Positions 30,756-38,889 of a DNA stretch of 64,000 nucleotides are shown piece by piece. The DNA is from Furfurilactobacillus milii (GTDB lineage: Bacteria; Bacillota; Bacilli; Lactobacillales; Lactobacillaceae), in assembly GCF_009864005.1 (NCBI RefSeq), contig NZ_WEZQ01000017.1, positions 62,001 to 126,000 on the forward strand. Reading direction: 5' to 3'. Both the position numbers and the translations under genes were made by a program. Within the stretch, counting starts at the first letter, position 1. The number at the start of each line of letters is the position of its first letter. Below the pieces are notes generated by a model that was not told the origin of the DNA, did no database searches, and was given only the letters and a program-made list of their open reading frames with translations.

Positions 30756-31622
30756 TTGAGACAAGCATTCATCAAAATTATATTACCATTGTTGTTTTTT
30801 ACGGCTCTGATAATTGGTTCAACAAATGATGTGAGTGCAAGCGTTCTTTCAAGAAGAACAGATCATGGCGCATATACCCAAAAAGTGATGGTTATTCATT
30901 TCAATAATTCACAACACATATATGGGCAACTATATTTACCCAAAAAGCAGCCAATGCACAAAACACCAGCAGTTATTTTGTCACATGGCCTGGGTGGCAC
31001 ACATGAACAAATGACTGCATACGCAGAGAGTTTAGCTGAGCATGGCTTTATTGCATATACTTTTGATTTCAGGGGTGGCAGTGCCGAAAGTCAAAGTAGC
31101 GGTTCCACCACGCATATGTCCGTCTTTTCAGAAGAAAAAGATTTGCAACAAGCAATCTCACATGTAAAGTCGTTACACCAAGTGAACCCTAAACAAATAT
31201 CTTTAGTCGGTGCTAGTCAGGGTGGTGTAGTATCCGCTTTAACAGCGGCAAAAGAAGGAAAGGCTATTCATAAAGTAGCATTAGTGTACCCTGCTTTTAG
31301 CATTGTTACTGATGCCCGCAAGCAATACTCTTCGCTAAGCCAGGTTCCCTCTCACTCAGACATCTGGGGCGTGACTGTCGGAAAAACCTACTATCGAAAT
31401 TTATTAGGCTTAAATCTGACTAAAACAGTAACTCAGTATCCAAATCCCATACTCATTATTCATGGCACTGACGACAACGTAGTCCCCATTTCTTACTCAA
31501 AAAAGATGGCCAGTAGCTACTCCAACGCCAGCTTTATAAAACTTAAGGGTGCGGGACATGACTTTTCTGGTAAGTATCGAGAAAAAGCAATCAAAGAAAT
31601 TGTTACTTTTTTACAAAACTAA
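30756..31622 (+). CDS. Exported alpha/beta hydrolase (dienelactone hydrolase/peptidase S9-like)
   Basis: A 288-residue hydrolase with a signal peptide (IKIILPLLFFTALIIGS, cleavage near VSAS-VL). The HGLGG oxyanion motif, FDFRG, the nucleophile elbow GASQGG, the acid in HGTDDNVVP and the His in KGAGHDF form a complete triad. It should be an esterase or acyl-peptide hydrolase acting at the cell surface. The start is TTG, 8 bases after AAAGGAGG. The zinc alcohol dehydrogenase gene follows 57 bases later and may be cotranscribed. Confidence 0.88.
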   Translation: MRQAFIKIILPLLFFTALIIGSTNDVSASVLSRRTDHGAYTQKVMVIHFNNSQHIYGQLYLPKKQPMHKTPAVILSHGLGGTHEQMTAYAESLAEHGFIAYTFDFRGGSAESQSSGSTTHMSVFSEEKDLQQAISHVKSLHQVNPKQISLVGASQGGVVSALTAAKEGKAIHKVALVYPAFSIVTDARKQYSSLSQVPSHSDIWGVTVGKTYYRNLLGLNLTKTVTQYPNPILIIHGTDDNVVPISYSKKMASSYSNASFIKLKGAGHDFSGKYREKAIKEIVTFLQN

Positions 31623-31679
31623 TTAACTTTATTATGAACACGAGATAGCGTTGAACACTAATTTATGGAGGATTGTACA

Positions 31680-32726
31680 ATGCAGAAAGTTAAAGCATTA
31701 CAAGCAGACACATCGGATTTTAGCTCTTTTCATCAAATAGTCATTGAACGGCGCACCTTACATCCTGATGATGTCGCAATCGACATCAAGTACTGTGGAA
31801 TCTGTCACTCAGATATTGCACAGGTTGAAGGTATCGGCACGGCCTTTCAGCATCCCGTAGTTCCAGGTCACGAAATCACTGGTATTGTTAGTGCGACCGG
31901 TTCTGATGTAACGAAATTTAAACCCGGGGATCGGGTGGGTGTCGGTTGCTTTATTGATTCCTGTGGCAAATGTAAATATTGTCTTGCCGGTCAGGAACAA
32001 TTTTGTGAAAAAGGTTTTGTTTCCGTTTTTAACACGCCTGACTATGACGGTAATATTACCCAAGGCGGATATTCTCAATCAGTCGTCGTAAAACAACATT
32101 TCGTCTTGCACATTCCCGACAATCTAAGCTTGTCATTGGCAGCTCCACTGCTTTGTGCCGGAATTACAACCTATAATCCTTTGAAACGCTACGGCATCAA
32201 CGGAAATTCAAACATTGCGATTATTGGTCTAGGCGGTTTAGGCCACATTGCTGTCCAGTTTGCGCGCCGTCTGGGAGCAAACGTAACAGTATTGGGTCAC
32301 TCTGAGAGTAAGCGTTCTGAGGCCGCTCAGTTTGGTGCTAGCAATTATGAAATTCTGCAAGACGAGAACGATTTTGATCGGCTAAGCAATAAATATGATT
32401 TTATTTTGAATACCGCAGCCGTCAAACTGGATCTAGATAATTACCTCAAACTTTTGACAGTAAATGGAATTTTTTGCTTCGTTGGTTTAACAATGGATGA
32501 ACAGCAATTTAACATTTTTAGTATCTTCGATAAACAAGGAACAATCACTGTCTCAAATGTCGGCGGAATTGCGATGACTCAGGAAATGCTAGATTTTGCC
32601 GCCAAGAATGATGTTAAACCAAAAATCGAAATGATCAGCATCGATGACGTTCCAAGTGCCTATCAGAGAATCCTCGATAGCGATGTACATTATCGTTTTG
32701 TGATCGATATGAGCACATTAAAATGA
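31680..32726 (+). CDS. Zinc-dependent NAD(P)-alcohol dehydrogenase (cinnamyl alcohol dehydrogenase-like)
   Basis: A 348-residue medium-chain dehydrogenase. Catalytic zinc ligands are the Cys of YCGICHSD, His-Glu in PGHEITG and a Cys in LLCAGITTY. The structural zinc site is DSCGKCKYCLAGQEQFC with four cysteines. The cofactor loop is GLGGLGHIAVQ. It matches the YahK/CAD group, which reduces aldehydes with NADPH. The ATG of MQKVKALQ is 8 bases after GGAGG; the upstream in-frame ATG overlaps that site. A terminator follows. With the esterase and flavodoxin genes nearby it suits an aldehyde or redox stress role. Confidence 0.92.
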   Translation: MQKVKALQADTSDFSSFHQIVIERRTLHPDDVAIDIKYCGICHSDIAQVEGIGTAFQHPVVPGHEITGIVSATGSDVTKFKPGDRVGVGCFIDSCGKCKYCLAGQEQFCEKGFVSVFNTPDYDGNITQGGYSQSVVVKQHFVLHIPDNLSLSLAAPLLCAGITTYNPLKRYGINGNSNIAIIGLGGLGHIAVQFARRLGANVTVLGHSESKRSEAAQFGASNYEILQDENDFDRLSNKYDFILNTAAVKLDLDNYLKLLTVNGIFCFVGLTMDEQQFNIFSIFDKQGTITVSNVGGIAMTQEMLDFAAKNDVKPKIEMISIDDVPSAYQRILDSDVHYRFVIDMSTLK

Positions 32727-32790
32727 GCAAGAATGATTTGTTCCAGTCGAAGCACTATACACCTTTTTAGATTCATGTTGATGCCTTGCC

Positions 32791-32836
32791 ACAATGGACC
32801 ACCTGTTTGCAGTCAAAACGGGTGGTCCATTGTTTA
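32791..32836. terminator. Terminator between the ADH and hydrolase genes
   Basis: ACAATGGACCACC (32791-32803) pairs perfectly with GGTGGTCCATTGT (32821-32833). It lies between convergent genes. The T-run on the plus strand is short (TTT). Confidence 0.7.
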
Positions 32837-32864
32837 GCTATTACATACTTATCTCAAAGTGACA

Positions 32865-33716
32865 TTACTTGGCATCGCTAAAATACTCAATCATCATCTG
32901 GGCGATTTCTGTCGCATGCGTTTCTAGTGCAAAATGTCCACTATCAACAAAGGCAACCTTGGCATGCACGTCATCCTTTTGAAATGCCTCTGCGCCAGGA
33001 TAAATGAAAGACGGATCGTTCTTACCCCAAACAGCCAGTAATTTGGGTTGATATTGGCGTAAATAAGCTTGAAATTCTGGGTACATCTTGATGTTATTTT
33101 GGTAATCGTAAATCAAATCAAGTTGGCGGTCCGCATAGCCAGCAGTCCGTGTGTATGCAATATCCAAGGTATACCCATCTGGGGAGACTGTTCCCGGTTG
33201 CGTACCAAACGTATACTGTCCTTTGATTGTTGCCGGTGCAAACGCATCTCGGTAAGAATTACGTTTAGTCTCCGTTGGATGATTCCAGAAGTCTTGACGT
33301 TCTGCCCACTTTTTACCCAATCCTTCTTGATAAACATTCCCGTTTTGACTCACAATGCCAAGAATCCAGTCAGGATGACGCAAAGCAATCCGAAAACCAA
33401 TCGGGGCACCGTAATCAAATACGTACATATAAAAATTATCGATATTTAACTGCTCAAGAAATACTGTCACAACGTCCGTCAAATGATCAAACGTATAGGC
33501 AAATGTCGCATGATCTGGTGCGCCGGATTGGCCGAATCCAGGAAAGTCTGGTGCAATCAAATGAAATTTATCAGCAAGTAACGGCATCAGCTCACGAAAC
33601 ATGTGACTAGCTGTCGGAAACCCATGAAGCAGTACCATCGTTGGCCTACTACGATCTCCTGCTTCCCGATAAAAAATGTTTAATCCGTTCACATCAATGG
33701 TGTTATAGGTTGTCAT
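32865..33716 (-). CDS. Alpha/beta hydrolase with aspartate nucleophile (haloalkane dehalogenase/epoxide hydrolase-like)
   Basis: A 283-residue cytoplasmic hydrolase. HGFPTASHMF holds the oxyanion loop, APDFPGFGQS is conserved, and the nucleophile elbow reads VFDYGAPIG, so the nucleophile is Asp rather than Ser, as in dehalogenases and epoxide hydrolases. The C-terminal WGKNDPSF and DSGHFALE supply acid and His. AAGGAG lies 10 bases before the ATG. It has its own control region with a palindrome at 33785. The physiological substrate in a lactic acid bacterium is not known. Confidence 0.88.
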   Translation of the reverse strand: MTTYNTIDVNGLNIFYREAGDRSRPTMVLLHGFPTASHMFRELMPLLADKFHLIAPDFPGFGQSGAPDHATFAYTFDHLTDVVTVFLEQLNIDNFYMYVFDYGAPIGFRIALRHPDWILGIVSQNGNVYQEGLGKKWAERQDFWNHPTETKRNSYRDAFAPATIKGQYTFGTQPGTVSPDGYTLDIAYTRTAGYADRQLDLIYDYQNNIKMYPEFQAYLRQYQPKLLAVWGKNDPSFIYPGAEAFQKDDVHAKVAFVDSGHFALETHATEIAQMMIEYFSDAK

Positions 33717-33784
33717 TACAGCGTACTCCTTAGTTTAAGATTATTTTCTGTCAGATGTTTTTTCTGTGTGTCTCTTCCTATATC

Positions 33785-33796
33785 GTGTATATACAC
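33785..33796. promoter_or_regulatory. Palindrome upstream of the hydrolase gene
   Basis: GTGTATATACAC is a perfect 12-bp palindrome about 70 bases upstream of the hydrolase start, next to a TATAGT-like -10. It may be an operator. A nearby CTTTGCAAA direct repeat (33820-33848) lies between it and the MFS gene. Confidence 0.35.
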
Positions 33797-33884
33797 ACTA
33801 TAAAGCCCCCAAAAAGAACTTTGCAAATAGTGAAAGACTGCTTTGCAAAAATCATTTAAAGTGGTCTAGCGAAACACCAACTGA

Positions 33885-35363
33885 TTAGTCTTTCTGTTTC
33901 ATCTTATTCGTCAGCAACAGTGTTGGCAGTATGATCACAACGGCTGCTAACGAAATCACTAAGAAGCCAGTTTGAAACGCTTCTAGTCGAATATTAACAA
34001 GATGCGCCGTCACAAAATGCTGCATGTTTGCCGGTGCAACGTGAAAGTGGCCATCTCTGAGTTGGTGTTCAAACGTTTTAAATTGCGCTTTGGAATAAGA
34101 AGTCACGACGGTGGTAATGAACGCGGAGCCAAATGCACTGCCGATATTCTGAATAATCCGTGTGCCAATTGTTGCGGCTGGTACTTGTGACTGGTCCATC
34201 CCCGTATAAGCATCAACCATCAGCGGCATTAAAATCCCGCCAGCCCCGATACCGCGAATAAAGAGAACAATCACAATCCACCAGTAAGAAGTGTTTGTGT
34301 CAAACCAATAAAACGGAATCGTACCAACAAACGTAATCAACACGCTACCAAGCACAACATACTTTGCCCCGATGCTATCGGTTAATCGCCCCGTTAGTGA
34401 ACGTGAAACTAACATTCCCACGCCTTGTGGCAATAATGCAAGTGCTGCCATGATGACGCTTAAATTACGCACGTTTTGAAAATATAATGGCAATAGCAAC
34501 ATGGCCCCGTTTAAAACAGTTCCAGCAATAAATAAACCGACCCATGAACCATTAAACGACTGGAAATGAAATAATGTCAGTGGTAAAACAGCATGCTCCT
34601 TTTTGAACCAAGCCCAAATCAGATAAAATGTTAGCAAAACGAATCCCGCTGCCGTATACATCAAACTGATTTTATTTGCGAAGTTACCACTGTGTGCGAC
34701 TTTAACAATTGCATAAATAAGACTACTGGATGATAAAATCAGCAACAAAATACCAACAAAATCCATTTTTGCTGTTTTGTTTAGCGCGGGATATTTTGGC
34801 ATCTGCCATAAAATCAACCAAGTCGAAATGGCAACTATGGGCACATTGATCCAAAAAATCCATTGCCATGAAACAAAGCGAATGATGACCCCACCAATAA
34901 CTGGTCCTAGTAATGGTCCAATAATCATTGGTAGTCCAACAATGGCCATCATTTGTCCCATTACATCTGGGCTAGTCGAACGAATAATTAAATTTGTGAG
35001 GAGCGGCATTATGAGCCCGCCGGCAAACCCCTGCACTAATCGTGAAATAATAAGTAATGAAATAGTTGGTGAAATAGCCGCAAATATCGAACCAAGTCCA
35101 AAGAGAATTTCTCCAGCGATAAAGACCTGCTTCCCATCAAAGCGATCGAGTAGCCAACTAGAAAACGGTACTGCGACACCCGTTGCTAATAGATAACCAG
35201 TCACTGTCCACTGAACCGTCGTCACATTAGTATGAAAGCTTCGAACTAATTCATTAATTGCAATATTGATCATTGTCGAACTCAATAATGGCGCCATCGC
35301 ACCAAACACTACAACGAGCGCAACAATAATGTCTGAACGTGGAATCTTTGTTTCATTTGTCAT
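33885..35363 (-). CDS. MDR family MFS transporter (DHA2, 14 helices)
   Basis: A 492-residue proton-driven drug exporter of the EmrB/QacA (DHA2) family. The protein is hydrophobic throughout with about 14 membrane helices. Motif A-like LDRFDGKQVFIAG follows helix 2 and motif C-like GLPMIIGPLLGPVIGGVI lies in helix 5, the antiporter signature. It is divergent from a TetR regulator across 120 bases with two matching operators, the standard layout of an inducible efflux system. The substrate is unknown; a choloylglycine hydrolase downstream of the regulator raises bile compounds as a possibility. Confidence 0.93.
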   Translation of the reverse strand: MTNETKIPRSDIIVALVVVFGAMAPLLSSTMINIAINELVRSFHTNVTTVQWTVTGYLLATGVAVPFSSWLLDRFDGKQVFIAGEILFGLGSIFAAISPTISLLIISRLVQGFAGGLIMPLLTNLIIRSTSPDVMGQMMAIVGLPMIIGPLLGPVIGGVIIRFVSWQWIFWINVPIVAISTWLILWQMPKYPALNKTAKMDFVGILLLILSSSSLIYAIVKVAHSGNFANKISLMYTAAGFVLLTFYLIWAWFKKEHAVLPLTLFHFQSFNGSWVGLFIAGTVLNGAMLLLPLYFQNVRNLSVIMAALALLPQGVGMLVSRSLTGRLTDSIGAKYVVLGSVLITFVGTIPFYWFDTNTSYWWIVIVLFIRGIGAGGILMPLMVDAYTGMDQSQVPAATIGTRIIQNIGSAFGSAFITTVVTSYSKAQFKTFEHQLRDGHFHVAPANMQHFVTAHLVNIRLEAFQTGFLVISLAAVVIILPTLLLTNKMKQKD

Positions 35364-35378
35364 TTTATCTCTCCTTAA

Positions 35379-35403
35379 AATAAGAAACCGATAGTTTCTT
35401 ATT
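35379..35403. promoter_or_regulatory. TetR operator 1 (MFS/TetR intergenic)
   Basis: AATAAGAAAC and GTTTCTTATT form a perfect 10-bp dyad with the 5-base centre CGATA. It lies downstream of the MFS -10 and upstream of the tetR promoter (TATAAT at 35415-35420). Confidence 0.8.
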
Positions 35404-35441
35404 GATGCAACTGCTATAATAATCGATGTAAGCAGAAAGTC

Positions 35442-35466
35442 AATAAGAAACTAAAAGTATCTTAAA
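35442..35466. promoter_or_regulatory. TetR operator 2 (MFS/TetR intergenic)
   Basis: AATAAGAAAC, a 5-base centre, GTATCTTAAA: a degenerate copy of operator 1 with identical left arm and spacing. It overlaps the TTGACT -35 of the MFS promoter on the minus strand. Confidence 0.72.
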
Positions 35467-35483
35467 ATCGAGAAGGTAAAATC

Positions 35484-36086
35484 ATGACAAAAACGCGCCG
35501 TCGTGGAGCTGAGTTAGAAGCTGCCATTTATCAGGCAACTCGTGACATCTTAAAAAGTGACGGTCTGTCACAACTGACTTTTTCAACCGTCGCAGATGTC
35601 GCTGGAACGAGTAAACCAGTATTATATCGACGTTGGGACTCACCATTTTCACTCGCTTTAGCAGCCATTCAGGATCAAATCAAGCGAGAAAATCATGGCC
35701 GTTTGGACGAAGTGGTCCTCACCGGCACTTCCCTTCGTGAGGACTTATTTCAAACACTTCAACGGTTCATCATCAGTATGGACACGTTTGGGCAGACTTT
35801 TGTGTCAACATGGCTCGGCGATTTAGACACAAACAAAAGTAATCAAATTCAAGACATGATCACTGACGCCAAGAAAATCGATATCCATGCTATTGATCGA
35901 ATCTTGCAGCGGGCAACAGATCGTGGTGAAATAAAGACCCCCGAAATGTCGGCAGACATGAAACTGATGCCGTTTGATTGGTTGCGTTATCAGATGTTCA
36001 TGAATGAACCTATAAACAACGAGAAACTGACCATGCTAGTGGATGATTTCTTAATGCCAGCCTACCTCAGACACCAGACCCTCTAA
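35484..36086 (+). CDS. TetR/AcrR family repressor of the MFS exporter
   Basis: A 200-residue repressor. The N-terminal HTH is clear: LTFSTVADVAGTSKPVLYRRW, residues about 31-51. The C-terminal ligand domain is all helical and resembles the TetR_C_11 type (SLREDLFQTLQRFIISM). GAAGG lies before the ATG. It is divergent from the MFS gene and both have dyads upstream, so it should repress both until an inducer binds. Confidence 0.92.
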   Translation: MTKTRRRGAELEAAIYQATRDILKSDGLSQLTFSTVADVAGTSKPVLYRRWDSPFSLALAAIQDQIKRENHGRLDEVVLTGTSLREDLFQTLQRFIISMDTFGQTFVSTWLGDLDTNKSNQIQDMITDAKKIDIHAIDRILQRATDRGEIKTPEMSADMKLMPFDWLRYQMFMNEPINNEKLTMLVDDFLMPAYLRHQTL

Positions 36087-36188
36087 TTCTGTTTTCACAA
36101 ATAGCGGTCTATTAAAGAAAGTTGAGAATGTCACACTGCATTCCACTCTTAAAATGAATTCAATTTGATAAATAAGAGGAGAAAACGT

Positions 36189-37169
36189 ATGTGTACAAGC
36201 CTAACTTTCGATACGGAAGATAAACGTCATTTTCTGGCCCGTACTATGGACTATGCCTTTGAATTAGGCGGCCGTCCTGTTTTTTTGCCACGTCATTATC
36301 AGTGGGAAAGTGCGACTAAGGAAGCTACATTCACCAATGAATATGCCTTTATTGGCACCGGACGCCAATTAGGAACTTACTTCTTTGCTGACGGTATCAA
36401 TGAATTTGGCCTATCCGTTGCCGCATTATACTTTCCGCGGGAAGCAAAGTATCAAAGTGCTCAACCTGATAAAAAGAACCTCGCCCCTCACGAACTAGTT
36501 TCTGTTTTATTAGGAAACTGCCGTGATTTGAACGAGGTTCAACAAGAATTGGATCAGATTCGCTTGATTGAGTTTGAAACGCCATTGATCAATACTGTGC
36601 CACCCTTGCACTGGATCGTAACCGATGCAAGTGGTCGCTGCTGTGTCATCGAACCGCGTGACGAACAGTTGACGCTTGAAGATGACCCGGTTGAAGTGAT
36701 GACCAACTCGCCAGAGCTTCAATGGCACATTAAAAATTTGAGTAACTACTTAACACTTCAACCCACTGCCCACGAGTCAAAACAGTTCATGGGCGTCACT
36801 GCCCAAGCATTTGGGCAAGGCACCGGCACCTCACAATTGCCCGGTGGTTACACGCCACCGCAACGATTCGTCCGGACTGCCTTCTTGAAGCAAAACATCA
36901 CCCCTGTCACAGGTGAATACGCCGGGGTTAACGCCATCCTCCACGTACTGCACAATGTCGAAATTCCGCATGGCGTCAACATTAAACAGGGCGAATCAGA
37001 TTATACCCAGTACATTGGGATTATGGGTGTGACATTAAAGACCTATTATTTCGTCCCTTATGACAACCAGTCAGTATTCAAGGTTTCTCTAACACCTGAA
37101 CTATTGGGACAAACAGAACCAGTTGAGTTTCCCTTTACTAATGAACAACAGGTTACAGAATTGAATTAG
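36189..37169 (+). CDS. Choloylglycine hydrolase family protein (second paralogue)
   Basis: A 326-residue Ntn hydrolase. The ATG followed by TGT makes Cys2 the nucleophile, and AGAGGAG lies 8 bases upstream. Family residues: Arg and Asp of LARTMDYAFE, Asn of DGINEFGL, MTNSPELQWHIKNLSNYLTL and the Arg of PPQRFVRTAF. It is only distantly similar to the copy at 1037-2056 and has substitutions around the substrate loop (FLPRHYQWES), so the two probably differ in substrate. It follows the TetR gene and ends at a strong terminator. A bile salt hydrolase beside an efflux system would suit bile tolerance, but penicillin V acylase activity is equally possible. Confidence 0.92.
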   Translation: MCTSLTFDTEDKRHFLARTMDYAFELGGRPVFLPRHYQWESATKEATFTNEYAFIGTGRQLGTYFFADGINEFGLSVAALYFPREAKYQSAQPDKKNLAPHELVSVLLGNCRDLNEVQQELDQIRLIEFETPLINTVPPLHWIVTDASGRCCVIEPRDEQLTLEDDPVEVMTNSPELQWHIKNLSNYLTLQPTAHESKQFMGVTAQAFGQGTGTSQLPGGYTPPQRFVRTAFLKQNITPVTGEYAGVNAILHVLHNVEIPHGVNIKQGESDYTQYIGIMGVTLKTYYFVPYDNQSVFKVSLTPELLGQTEPVEFPFTNEQQVTELN

Positions 37170-37203
37170 CAAATCACTAGTTAAAATAAAAACCAACATA
37201 AAC

Positions 37204-37258
37204 AACACAATGGCCACTGCGATGAATCATCCCCGCAGTGGCCATTGTGTTACTTTTT
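37204..37258 (+). terminator. Terminator after the second choloylglycine hydrolase
   Basis: A 17-bp perfect stem from AACACAATGGCCACTGC (37204-37220) and its complement (37235-37251), followed by TACTTTTTG. Confidence 0.9.
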
Positions 37259-37259
37259 G

Positions 37260-37557
37260 TGCGTGACAAGTATTTCTTTTAGAAAACCTTTCCAAAAAGA
37301 AATTGTTAATTTACCATACTTATTCTTTGACTTAATCATTTCATGGAGAGTAGCATTGCCGATGTTAGAAAAGGAGCTGACCGATATAACCATTACTTAG
37401 CCAGAAAGTGTTTCAGCAAGCTGTTAAACAGACAATCCGGATGTCTTTTTCTACAGTACATGCACTTCGCACCACTTGTTCATCGTAAGGCATTTTAATT
37501 AACGATGAGTAAACAATTGAATATAATTTTTAATTCAAATAATTGGGGAGAAATATA
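37260..37557. other. Non-coding gap before the MBL-fold gene
   Basis: About 300 bases with no supported gene. One 51-codon frame (37343-37498) has an ATG but no ribosome binding site and no recognisable sequence. The AT-rich last 60 bases probably hold the promoter of the next gene. Confidence 0.5.
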
Positions 37558-38403
37558 ATGACAACTTTAAATTATGATGTTTACAACAACAAGCGCAACA
37601 GTGTTACCCGTGGTGTTCCAGAGGATACTAAAGACCTTCAGTGGGTCGCAAATACATCCACTCTTGTTTATGGCCAAAAAGATGCCGTTTTAGTTGACAC
37701 TTATATGACTAAGGCTGCCAATAACGAACTCATCGATTGGATTCGTGGCCATAACGTTAACCTTAAATATATTTACCTCACCCATGCACATGCCGATCAC
37801 TTCTTTGGCGCTGGGATGATTCAAAAAGCCTTTCCTGAAGCGACAATTATTGCGACCCAGGCGACCATCGATGGTTTGCCTGCAGTAATGACGCCTGCAA
37901 ACATTGCGACTGTTTGGGAGAAGCTATTCCCTGGTAGTTTGCCAGATCCTATCACCAGCCCAGAGGATGTTCAACCAGTTAGTGATCACTTTGAATTAGA
38001 AAATCACGACATTGATATCATCCAAGATGGTTTTACTGACACGCACGATTCCACCAGTTTGTGGGTACCAGACTTGAGATTAGTTGTCGCTGGTGATGCC
38101 ACCTACAATGGCATTCATGCTTACATGCCCGAAACAACGCTTGCAGCTCGCAAGAATTGGATCAAGGTCAATGAGCATTTGAAGACACTTCATCCTAAGT
38201 ATGTCGTAGCTGGTCACAAGGTTCCAGAAAATCCCGACGATCCTAGGATTTTAGATCAAACGATTGAGTACATTACAAACTTTAATAAGTTTGCTGAAGA
38301 TGCCAGTTCTGCAGAAGACTTATACAATAAAATGCTTGCTGTTTATCCAAAGTACGTTAACCCAGGCTCCTTATGGAGTGCATCACATTCTGTCATTCGT
38401 TAA
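37558..38403 (+). CDS. MBL-fold metallo-hydrolase
   Basis: A 281-residue metallo-beta-lactamase-fold enzyme. The metal site motif is THAHADHFFG (HxHxDH), with further ligands in FTDTHDSTSLW, the Asp of VVAGDATYNG and the C-terminal VVAGHKVP. The early LQWVANTSTLVYGQKDAVLVDT is the typical first sheet. The overall layout resembles quinolinase/lactonase-like or Zn-hydrolase proteins; it is not a true beta-lactamase by sequence. GGGGAG lies 7 bases before the ATG. It stands alone and no partner suggests a substrate. Confidence 0.9.
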   Translation: MTTLNYDVYNNKRNSVTRGVPEDTKDLQWVANTSTLVYGQKDAVLVDTYMTKAANNELIDWIRGHNVNLKYIYLTHAHADHFFGAGMIQKAFPEATIIATQATIDGLPAVMTPANIATVWEKLFPGSLPDPITSPEDVQPVSDHFELENHDIDIIQDGFTDTHDSTSLWVPDLRLVVAGDATYNGIHAYMPETTLAARKNWIKVNEHLKTLHPKYVVAGHKVPENPDDPRILDQTIEYITNFNKFAEDASSAEDLYNKMLAVYPKYVNPGSLWSASHSVIR

Positions 38404-38511
38404 TTGAAACTATGTTTTACAAAGGGATTCTCAACTGTTTATGTTGAGGGTCCCTATGTAAGTAATACTGGCTGTTTTTTCGATAAATGAAAAATGAATG
38501 ATAATTCACAC

Positions 38512-38539
38512 TTGACACTCATTTTAAAAGTTGTAAATT
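38512..38539 (+). promoter_or_regulatory. Promoter of the T-box/oppA transcript
   Basis: TTGACA (38512-38517), 16 bases, TAAATT (38534-38539). Transcription should start near 38546, at the 5' edge of the T-box leader. Confidence 0.65.
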
Positions 38540-38545
38540 TAAGTC

Positions 38546-38847
38546 ATCAGTTTAAAAGCAGAAACGCAATGACAAGAAGAGTACGGTTAAACGTCATCCA
38601 CAGAGAGGTGCATGTTGGTGAAAGCACTGTTGATGAATAACCCGAAGATGATCTTCAAGCGACACTGTCGATCCGAATGTGGTTAGACGGTGCTGGGTGC
38701 GCCCATTACAGCGCCAGAGTATCAGGTTTGTGCTCGAACCTGGCACTTGGCGAGGAAACAATCGCGAGGTTGCTTCAAAATAAGGTGGTAACACGGAAAT
38801 CCGTCCTTTATTAACAATAATTTGTTAATAGAGGACGGATTTTTTTC
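38546..38847 (+). promoter_or_regulatory. T-box riboswitch, predicted tRNA-Met specific
   Basis: A full T-box leader. Stem I base GAAGA (38576-38580) pairs with TCTTC (38652-38656); the S-turn GTA faces AAG-ATG-A on the 3' side, the same layout as the glyQS specifier loop, so the specifier codon is ATG (38648-38650). The AGAGAG bulge and GTTGGTGAAAG distal loop follow. The T-box sequence AAATAAGGTGGTAACACGG lies at 38778-38796. The terminator ATCCGTCCT with AGGACGGAT ends in a T-run. Uncharged tRNA-Met should favour antitermination and expression of the peptide-binding protein downstream. Confidence 0.9.
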
Positions 38848-38889
38848 TGTTTTATAAACATCAACAAAACTTCTCGGGGGTAATAACTT

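Noticed and set aside
37343-37498. 51-codon gene with ATG
   Set aside because: No ribosome binding site, no recognisable sequence and a composition like non-coding DNA.
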